NCBI GenBank assembly: GCA_024635885.1
Contig: JAGXIA010000083.1
Span: forward strand, 1-13,370
Direction of reading: 5' to 3'
DNA length: 13,370 bases
From: Helicobacteraceae bacterium
GTDB lineage: Bacteria > Campylobacterota > Campylobacteria > Campylobacterales > Sulfurimonadaceae
Numbering within the stretch: the stretch's first letter is position 1; the number at the start of each line of letters is the position of its first letter. The translations under genes were made by a program, and so were the position numbers. Below the pieces are notes generated by a model that saw nothing but the letters and a program-made list of their open reading frames with translations, ran no database searches and was not told the origin of the DNA. Shown here one piece after another: positions 8,392 through 13,370 of this stretch.

Positions 8392-9657
8392 ATGGATTTA
8401 CAGACAAAAGCACTACACGCAGGTTACGAAAAAGATTCTCAGGGGACGATGGCAGTTCCAATTTATATGACAACAGCTTATGAGTTTCGTGATGTTGAAC
8501 ATGCTGCCAATCTGTTTTCTTTAAAAGAGTTAGGAAATATTTATACCCGCTTAAATAACCCTACTACAGATGTATTTGAAAAACGTTTTGCCGAGATTGA
8601 AGGCGGAGAGGCTGCAATTGCGACTTCTAGTGGAATGAGTGCAACATTTTTTGCTATTGCAAATGCTGCTGAAGCCGGTGACAACATAGTATGTGCTAAA
8701 CAGCTTTACGGTGGAAGTTTAACTCTAACTGCACATACTTTAAAACGTTTTGGAATCGAAGCAAGATTTTTTGACGTTCATAAACCTGAACAGATAGAAG
8801 CACTTGTAGATGAGAAGACAAAAGTTGTCTTTTTTGAGTCTTTAACGAACCCAAGTATTGATGTTGCAGACATTGAAGCTATCACAACTATTGCCAATAA
8901 GCATGGTATTTTAACAGTTGTAGATAACACTGTTGCAACACCTGTTTTATGCCGTCCTTTTGAATTTGGAGCCGACATTACGGTTCACAGTGCATCTAAA
9001 TATACAACGGGTCAAGGTCTTGCAATCGGCGGTATTATGGTTGAGAGAAAAGGTCTTTTACAAAAGCTCAAAGGAAATCCTCGTTATGCTCATTTTAACG
9101 AGCCTGATGCTTCTTATCATGGCTTAGTGTATGTTGATGTACCACTTCCGCCATATAGTCTTCGTGCCCGTCTTTCACTTCTTCGTGACATTGGTGCTGT
9201 TTCATCTCCGTTTAACTCATGGCTGTTTATTCAAGGGATGGAAACATTATCACTAAGAATGAAAGAACACTCTAGAAATGCTCAAACACTTGCAGAATTT
9301 TTGGAGTCACACCCTAAAGTTAACAAAGTAAATTATCCGGGATTAAAAAGCAATTCAAACTATGCTAATGCTCAAAAATATTTTGAAGATGGAGCATGTT
9401 CAGGACTTTTAAGTTTTGAAGTAGGAAGCTTAGAAGAGGCAACAAAGATAGTAAACGCTACAGAGCTGTACTCTTTAGTTGTAAATATTGGTGATTCTAA
9501 ATCAATCATAACGCACCCTGCTTCGACAACTCACCAACAACTCAGCCAAGAAGAGTTAATATCATGCGGAGTTCCAAGTGGACTTATTAGAATTTCTTGT
9601 GGACTTGAATCTGCAAAAGATTTAATAGCAGATATTAAACAAGCACTAGAAGTATAA
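8392..9657 (+). CDS. metY: O-acetylhomoserine aminocarboxypropyltransferase (sulfhydrylase)
   Basis: MetY is a cytoplasmic PLP enzyme that joins sulfide to O-acetylhomoserine, giving homocysteine and acetate, the direct sulfhydrylation route to methionine. The 421 residues match the family. PLP is held by Lys203 (SASKYTTG), with YTR at 51-53, SGM at 80-82, Tyr106 and Asp178 (VVDNT), and the substrate-carboxylate Arg400 (LIRISCGLE). The long insert around 225-260 favours the MetY type over cystathionine gamma-synthase or MetZ. AAGGA (8381-8385) lies six bases before the ATG. The gene is a single transcription unit between two hairpins. MetX, which makes its substrate, is encoded immediately downstream under a near-identical promoter. 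A sulfide-using organism would suit this route. Confidence 0.95.
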   Translation: MDLQTKALHAGYEKDSQGTMAVPIYMTTAYEFRDVEHAANLFSLKELGNIYTRLNNPTTDVFEKRFAEIEGGEAAIATSSGMSATFFAIANAAEAGDNIVCAKQLYGGSLTLTAHTLKRFGIEARFFDVHKPEQIEALVDEKTKVVFFESLTNPSIDVADIEAITTIANKHGILTVVDNTVATPVLCRPFEFGADITVHSASKYTTGQGLAIGGIMVERKGLLQKLKGNPRYAHFNEPDASYHGLVYVDVPLPPYSLRARLSLLRDIGAVSSPFNSWLFIQGMETLSLRMKEHSRNAQTLAEFLESHPKVNKVNYPGLKSNSNYANAQKYFEDGACSGLLSFEVGSLEEATKIVNATELYSLVVNIGDSKSIITHPASTTHQQLSQEELISCGVPSGLIRISCGLESAKDLIADIKQALEV

Positions 9658-9666
9658 AGTACACTA

Positions 9667-9703
9667 TAAAGGGCTTTTTGCACAGCCCTTTACAAACCTT
9701 TTT
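9667..9703 (+). terminator. Terminator of metY
   Basis: TAAAGGGCT (9667-9675) pairs with AGCCCTTTA (9684-9692) around an 8-nt loop, followed by a T-run at 9699-9703. A small inverted repeat, TTTGAT-CTA-ATCAAA (9701-9715), comes directly after. Confidence 0.75.
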
Positions 9704-9725
9704 GATCTAATCAAATTAGTATTAA

Positions 9726-9753
9726 GTCATTTTCGCTAAAATAGCATTATTTT
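9726..9753 (+). promoter_or_regulatory. metX operon promoter region
   Basis: GTCATTTTCGCTAAAATA (9726-9743) with -10 TAAAAT at 9737-9742, then CATTATTTT (9745-9753). It matches the metY promoter at 16 of 18 positions plus the shared CATTATTTT block. Confidence 0.6.
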
Positions 9754-9772
9754 TTTATGGAGAGTCAAGAAC

Positions 9773-10879
9773 TTGTCACTAAATCTGCAAACACATACTG
9801 AGCACTTTACTAACCCTCTTTATTTAGAAAGTGGTCGTATTTTAGAGCCTTATGACATCACTTACGAAACTTATGGTACTTTAAATGAAGACAAAAGTAA
9901 TGTGGTTGTAGTTTGTCATGCACTGACAGGTTCTCACCATGCAGCAGGCACTTACGAAGATGACAATAAGCCTGGCTGGTGGAATGGACTGATAGGTTCT
10001 AAAAAAGCGATAGACACAGACGAATACTTTGTTATTTGTGCAAATGTTATTGGAAGTTGTTTTGGTTCAACTGGACCAATGAGCCCTATGCATCCGCACC
10101 AGCAGCCTTATCGTTATAAATTTCCTGTTATTACTGTAAAAGACATGGTTAAAGCGCAGAGAATTCTCTTTGACAGACTTGATATTCATCATGTACATGC
10201 CATAGTCGGTGGTTCGATGGGTGGTATGCAGGCTCTTCAGTTTGCAGTACACTATCCTAAATTTGCAACTAAAATCATAGCATTGGCAACAACCTATGCA
10301 ACGCAGCCTTGGGCAATCGCTTTTAATAAAGTAGCTCAGGAAGCTATACTCAAAGACCCTGACTTTAAACAAGGCTACTACGATCCGGATGTTATTAAAG
10401 AGCAAAGTCTCTCCGGAATGGCTATAGGCAGAATGGCTGGTCATCTTAGCTTTTTATCTCACGAATCAATGCAAAGAAAATTTGGTCGCGAATACAAAAG
10501 CACTGATGGACTCTATGAACTTTTCGGTAAATTTCAAGTTGAGTCCTATTTAGAATATAACGGCTATAACTTTACTAAATGGTTTGACCCCTTAACGTAC
10601 CTTTATATTACAAAAGCCATAAATATTTTTGATTTGGCTCGTGGTTTTGACTCACTTCAAGAGGCATTGCAAAAAGTTCAATCAGAAATTTATCTTATAA
10701 GCTTTAGTAACGATTTGTTATTTAGAAATTATGAGATGAAAGAGTTAGACAATCTACTAAATGAAGTAGGCAATAAAAACCATAAATACATAGACATAAA
10801 AAGCGACTATGGTCACGATGCATTTTTAGTAGAACTGGATAAATTTGACAATCATATAAAAGAGGCATTACATGGCTAA
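9773..10879 (+). CDS. metX: Homoserine O-acetyltransferase
   Basis: MetX acetylates homoserine with acetyl-CoA, giving O-acetylhomoserine for MetY. It is a cytoplasmic alpha/beta-hydrolase-fold enzyme. The catalytic triad is visible: Ser148 in GGSMGG, Asp314 in SFSNDLLF and His348 in YGHDAFL. Conserved HALTGSHHA (49-57) and GSTGPMSP (98-105) also fit. The 368-residue length is normal. The start is TTG at 9773: there is no in-frame ATG or GTG upstream within the leader, and SLNLQTHTEHFTNPLYLESG aligns with the usual N-terminus. GGAGAG at 9759-9764 is the ribosome-binding site, with 8 bases between it and the TTG. A TTG start usually lowers translation. Its last eight bases overlap xseB, making it the first gene of a four-gene operon. 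Confidence 0.95.
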   Translation: MSLNLQTHTEHFTNPLYLESGRILEPYDITYETYGTLNEDKSNVVVVCHALTGSHHAAGTYEDDNKPGWWNGLIGSKKAIDTDEYFVICANVIGSCFGSTGPMSPMHPHQQPYRYKFPVITVKDMVKAQRILFDRLDIHHVHAIVGGSMGGMQALQFAVHYPKFATKIIALATTYATQPWAIAFNKVAQEAILKDPDFKQGYYDPDVIKEQSLSGMAIGRMAGHLSFLSHESMQRKFGREYKSTDGLYELFGKFQVESYLEYNGYNFTKWFDPLTYLYITKAINIFDLARGFDSLQEALQKVQSEIYLISFSNDLLFRNYEMKELDNLLNEVGNKNHKYIDIKSDYGHDAFLVELDKFDNHIKEALHG

Positions 10880-11057
10880 AGAAAAATTCGAAACAAAACT
10901 AGAGAGTGCAAAAAAAATCTTAGAAACACTTATGAATCCTGAAATTACGCTTGAAGAGAGTGTAAAAGCTTACGAAAAAGGGATGAATGAGTTAAGTGAT
11001 GCACAAAAGATGCTTGAAGATGCACAGATAAAAATAAATGAGATAAAAAGCAACTAA
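10872..11057 (+). CDS. xseB: Exodeoxyribonuclease VII small subunit
   Basis: XseB is the small subunit of exonuclease VII, which degrades single-stranded DNA to oligonucleotides in the cytoplasm; several XseB copies bind one XseA. The 61-residue all-helical protein has the family pattern: KFETKLESAKKILETL (5-20), then NPEITLEESVKAYEKGMNEL (22-41), then a second long helix. The ATG lies inside the end of metX (8-base overlap) with AGAGG (10861-10865) six bases ahead, so it is translationally coupled. xseA is not in the window. The link with methionine synthesis looks positional, not functional. Confidence 0.9.
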   Translation: MAKEKFETKLESAKKILETLMNPEITLEESVKAYEKGMNELSDAQKMLEDAQIKINEIKSN

Positions 11058-11069
11058 GGACAATATACA

Positions 11070-11867
11070 GTGAGAGCAGCCGTTTTACAACTGAGTGCAC
11101 AAGGGTTAAGTAGTACAAAATTATATAACTACATCAGAGTAGCACATAAAAAAGGTGTAAAAGTTTTAGTTCTTGGTGAGTATATTTTAAATCCTTTTTT
11201 TAAAGAACTAGAAGCTATGTCTGTCTCTATGATAAAAGAACAGGCCGCACAACAAATCACTATTTTAAAAGAGTTATCGACTACTTACAAGATGACTATT
11301 ATTGCCCCCTTAGCTATTGTAAAAAAGAAAAAAATCTACAAAACTATTGCTAAATTTGCTCCAAACTCTACTTCATATTATCAGCAACAACTTCTTATAA
11401 ACTACTCTCACTGGAATGAAGAGAAGTTTTTTTCTAATGAAATTAAAAAACTTGAATCTCCAATGATATTTAAAGTTGACGGCTTTAAATTTTCGGTTAT
11501 GAGTGGTTTTGAATTACATTTTGATGAACTTTGGTCTCATATTTCAAGCAAAAATATTGATTGTGTTTTACTGCCAAGTGTATCTACTTTTGATTCATAT
11601 GAAAGATGGAAATCACTTATACTCTCTCGTGCATTTACTCATAACTGTTATGTTTTAAGAGCAAATCGTATCGGTGAGTATAAGGATAAAGAGTTTAAAT
11701 GGGAATTTTATGGTGATTCTATTTTAGCTTCACCAAATGGTGAACTGTTAACCCATCTTGGTAACAAAGAGGAGTTAATGATAGTGGACATGAGTCATAC
11801 AGATGTAATTCGCTCTCGTCGTTCATGGGGTTTTAAAGAGATAATAAATAAAAGGAGTCATTTATGA
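11070..11867 (+). CDS. Nitrilase-superfamily (carbon-nitrogen hydrolase) protein, probably catalytically degenerate
   Basis: A 265-residue protein of the carbon-nitrogen hydrolase fold, whose enzymes use a Glu-Lys-Cys triad. The Glu is present (E37, LGEYIL). Aligned by eye, the Lys position of the YRKxHL motif reads YQQQLL (104-109), so Lys is replaced by Gln106. The Cys motif ICYD is replaced by SGFE (145-148), so Cys becomes Gly146. The following FxE (F151, E153) and the later ANRIGE, FYGDSILASPNGE and SRR elements are kept. It is therefore best read as a pseudoenzyme or binding protein, not an amidase. The start is GTG 11070 with TAAGGA (11055-11060) nine bases ahead, overlapping the xseB stop. 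Its stop overlaps the next start by four bases (ATGA). Similar proteins may be annotated as hydrolases elsewhere. Confidence 0.85.
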   Translation: MRAAVLQLSAQGLSSTKLYNYIRVAHKKGVKVLVLGEYILNPFFKELEAMSVSMIKEQAAQQITILKELSTTYKMTIIAPLAIVKKKKIYKTIAKFAPNSTSYYQQQLLINYSHWNEEKFFSNEIKKLESPMIFKVDGFKFSVMSGFELHFDELWSHISSKNIDCVLLPSVSTFDSYERWKSLILSRAFTHNCYVLRANRIGEYKDKEFKWEFYGDSILASPNGELLTHLGNKEELMIVDMSHTDVIRSRRSWGFKEIINKRSHL

Positions 11868-12535
11868 TGAAATATTTTCACCGTCAGGTACAACTATGGG
11901 GGGAAGATACACAGACTCTTCTTCAAACCAAAAAAATAGCAATTATTGGTTCGGGCGGTCTGGGAAGTTCATTAGCTTTTGCTTTAGGATCTAGTGGAAT
12001 TGGTGAAATTCACATGGTAGACTTTGATGAAGTATCTCTACATAATATTCACCGTCAAATTGCTTTTAAAGTTGGTGATGAAGGTAAGAATAAAGCCGTT
12101 TTAAATGCACAGCTTATTGAGCAAAGATGCCCTTTTGTAAAGGCAACAGCTCATGAGTGTAACTTTGAAGAGTTTGGCAAAAAAAATATAGAAGTTGACC
12201 TTATTATAGATGCCACTGATAACTTACCTACAAGAGCCCAAATAAATGCCTATGCAAAAAAGAAAAATCTGCCGTGGATTTATGGGAGTGTTGAAGCTTT
12301 TCACGGACAAGTATGTTTTATAGAAGAATCTTCATTTACTGATGCCTTTAAAATAATAAACAAGACACCAGCTGGAATTGCAGCACCGATAGTTATGCAT
12401 ATAGCATCACTTCAAGCAAATTTAGCACTTAGATATCTGGCAGGACTGAGCGTAAAAAAAGACTACTTATATTATCTGTTTTTTAATGAAGATGGCGAAC
12501 TTATAACGCAAAAGTTTGGACTTCCAAAGAGTTAA
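11864..12535 (+). CDS. ThiF/MoeB/HesA-family adenylating protein, zinc-site-less
   Basis: A 223-residue E1-like protein. Such enzymes use ATP to adenylate the C-terminal glycine of a small sulfur-carrier protein such as ThiS or MoaD. The Rossmann nucleotide motif IIGSGGLGS (27-35), the acidic VDFDEV (52-57), NIHRQ (61-65), Lys76 or Lys78 and DATDN (116-120) are all present. The usual paired CxxC zinc sites and the catalytic Cys region after about residue 165 are absent: only Cys89, Cys99 and Cys151 exist and none is in a CxxC. It is shorter than MoeB (about 250). Adenylation is plausible, but thiocarboxylate transfer less so. The start ATG 11864 has AAGGAG (11852-11857) six bases ahead; ATG 11867 is also possible. 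It is the last gene of the metX operon, coupled to the nitrilase-like gene. Confidence 0.88.
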   Translation: MMKYFHRQVQLWGEDTQTLLQTKKIAIIGSGGLGSSLAFALGSSGIGEIHMVDFDEVSLHNIHRQIAFKVGDEGKNKAVLNAQLIEQRCPFVKATAHECNFEEFGKKNIEVDLIIDATDNLPTRAQINAYAKKKNLPWIYGSVEAFHGQVCFIEESSFTDAFKIINKTPAGIAAPIVMHIASLQANLALRYLAGLSVKKDYLYYLFFNEDGELITQKFGLPKS

Positions 12536-12538
12536 TAA

Positions 12539-12560
12539 ACAAGTGGAAAATTCCACTTGT
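12539..12560. terminator. Shared convergent terminator hairpin
   Basis: ACAAGTGGAA (12539-12548) pairs perfectly with TTCCACTTGT (12551-12560) around AA. It fills the 34-base gap between the ThiF-like gene and the minus-strand cytochrome gene and can fold in both directions. T-runs on either side are weak. Confidence 0.6.
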
Positions 12561-12569
12561 AATCAAAGT

Positions 12570-13109
12570 TTAGAGCGTTGAAATATACTCAGCAACTAAC
12601 TCAATATCTTCATCACTTAACTTATTGGCCTGACCTTTCATAAGCCCTTTCATAGGACCACCGTAGCTTCCGTCTTTGTAGCCATTTAATGCCTCAGTTA
12701 CTTGATCAGCACTCCAACCTTGAATTATTTTAGATTTTCCAAGAGCAGATTTCTCAGCGTTCTCACCGTGACAAGTAGAACATAGTTTATAAATTTCTGC
12801 TCCATATTCAACACTTGTTTCAGCTACAACAACATCTTCAACGATTCCAACTTCCATTGGGTCTTCTTTATCTTCAATTACTCTCTCTTCATCAGCGTCT
12901 TGAAGAACCATCTTTTCATCAGCATCTTGAGCAAGTACCTCTTCCTCAGCGTCTTGAACAACTACCTTTTCATCAACATCTTGAACAAGCATTTCTTCAT
13001 CAGCATTTTGAGCAATCTGCATTGGCTCTGCATTTTGAGCCTGTTTTGAGTCATCTGAACTACACCCTATTAAAAAAAGTGCCAACACCGCTGAAATTAC
13101 TATTTTCAT
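12570..13109 (-). CDS. Lipoprotein cytochrome c (c553-like) with acidic repeat linker
   Basis: A 179-residue exported monohaem cytochrome c. A lipoprotein signal, with hydrophobic residues 3-13 and lipobox LIGC, makes Cys16 the lipid-attached residue. A linker of six 9-residue acidic repeats covers 25-78. The class I haem domain covers about 100-179: CSTCH (110-114) binds haem covalently, and Met153 or Met157 in GGPMKGLMKG should be the axial ligand. The C-terminal helix LSDEDIELVAEYI is typical. It probably carries electrons at the periplasmic face of a membrane, held away from it by the charged linker. SD AAGGA (13122-13118) is eight bases before the ATG. It lies 29 bases after the partial membrane-protein gene on the same strand and may be co-transcribed, though a -10 box at 13143-13138 could also serve it. 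Confidence 0.93.
   Translation of the reverse strand: MKIVISAVLALFLIGCSSDDSKQAQNAEPMQIAQNADEEMLVQDVDEKVVVQDAEEEVLAQDADEKMVLQDADEERVIEDKEDPMEVGIVEDVVVAETSVEYGAEIYKLCSTCHGENAEKSALGKSKIIQGWSADQVTEALNGYKDGSYGGPMKGLMKGQANKLSDEDIELVAEYISTL
12876..13037 (-). repeat. Six tandem 27-bp repeats inside the cytochrome gene
   Basis: Six in-frame 27-bp units encode residues 25-33, 34-42, 43-51, 52-60, 61-69 and 70-78, with consensus Q-D-A-D-E-x-x-V-x. The units differ by a few bases each, and the one at 25-33 is the most diverged. EDKEDPMEV (79-87) may be a seventh, decayed copy. Tandem units of this sort can change in number between strains without breaking the frame. Confidence 0.85.
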
Positions 13110-13137
13110 ATAAAATATCCTTAACTAAAATTTGGAA

Positions 13138-13143
13138 ATTATA
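13138..13143 (-). promoter_or_regulatory. Possible -10 box of the cytochrome gene
   Basis: TATAAT on the minus strand, 28 bases before the cytochrome ATG and overlapping the upstream gene's stop codon (13141-13139). No good -35 is present, so an internal promoter is possible but unproven. Confidence 0.4.
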
Positions 13144-13370
13144 CACTAAATTTGGATTTATTAAACATAAGAGCTATTATATCATTATCAAATTTGACTG
13201 TAAACAGCGACTTTACAACTGCAATAAAAAACCACAAAAAGAGTAAGGGCATAATAATAGTCTGCACTATAAATATGGTTATTAAGCTGATTATTTTTCT
13301 AGACGCTTCTTCTATATTTATCTCTAATGCGCTTAGTTGTTTAGAGATGTTCAGGTTATCAGTAATCTCA
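13139..13370 (-). CDS. C-terminal part of an unidentified membrane protein (partial)
   Basis: Reading the minus strand from 13369, an uninterrupted frame of 76 codons ends in TAA at 13141-13139; the start lies beyond the window. The segment has a helical, charged stretch (LNISKQLSALEINIEEASRK), a strongly hydrophobic helix of about 27 residues (IISLITIFIVQT, IIMPLLFLWFFIAVV) and a short basic tail (KSLFTVKF, MFNKSKFSVY). The coiled-coil-like stretch before a membrane anchor suggests an inner-membrane protein with most of its mass in the missing N-terminal part. I do not recognise the family. It lies 29 bases upstream of the cytochrome gene on the same strand, which suggests an operon. Confidence 0.65.
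   Translation of the reverse strand, partial: EITDNLNISKQLSALEINIEEASRKIISLITIFIVQTIIMPLLFLWFFIAVVKSLFTVKFDNDIIALMFNKSKFSV

Noticed and set aside
12876..13037. CRISPR-like regular repeat
   Set aside because: The units are contiguous, in frame with a coding sequence and have no spacers.
12815..13246. Plus-strand open frame of 143 codons rich in Gln, Leu and His
   Set aside because: It is the mirror of the 27-bp repeats of the cytochrome gene; the repeat keeps several frames open. The cytochrome frame has a signal peptide and a haem motif.

Overview
The window reads as chromosome of a low-GC member of the Campylobacterota, most like a sulfur-oxidising Sulfurimonas/Sulfuricurvum-type bacterium. 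This is a judgement from protein character (GatA beginning MITLKEAL, a c553-like cytochrome, MetX and MetY) and from AT-rich, recurrent TTTTnGCTAnAAT promoters. No database search was possible.

Layout. (1) 1-1423: a two-gene module, an HU-like protein and an HU-transmembrane-LysM protein, overlapping by 4 nt and closed by a strong terminator. Its base composition is visibly richer in G+C than the rest, so it looks acquired. (2) 1514-2980: gatA, glutamyl/aspartyl-tRNA amidotransferase subunit A, probably starting at GTG 1559. (3) 2967-3764: two divergent unrecognised small genes. (4) 3811-5400: guaB (IMP dehydrogenase) and a very strong terminator hairpin. (5) 5431-8336: a c-di-GMP phosphodiesterase-type PAS-GGDEF-GGDEF-EAL protein with two degenerate GGDEF domains, coupled to an RDD membrane protein. 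(6) 8344-9703: metY. (7) 9726-12535: an operon of metX, xseB, a nitrilase-fold protein that appears to lack its catalytic Cys and Lys, and a ThiF/MoeB-like protein without zinc cysteines. (8) 12539-13370, minus strand: the C-terminus of a membrane protein running off the right edge, followed by a lipoprotein cytochrome c carrying six 9-residue acidic repeats.

Working together: MetX makes O-acetylhomoserine and MetY sulfhydrylates it to homocysteine, a direct route that suits a cell with plentiful sulfide. The two genes are separate transcription units but have nearly identical promoters. GatA and GuaB are housekeeping functions. The most unusual features are the DNA-to-cell-wall tether architecture at the left edge and the pair of stripped-down enzyme folds (nitrilase-like and E1-like) sharing a 4-nt overlap at the end of the metX operon. 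No RNA genes, CRISPR array, insertion sequence or origin was seen, and no gene-free stretch exceeds 300 bases.
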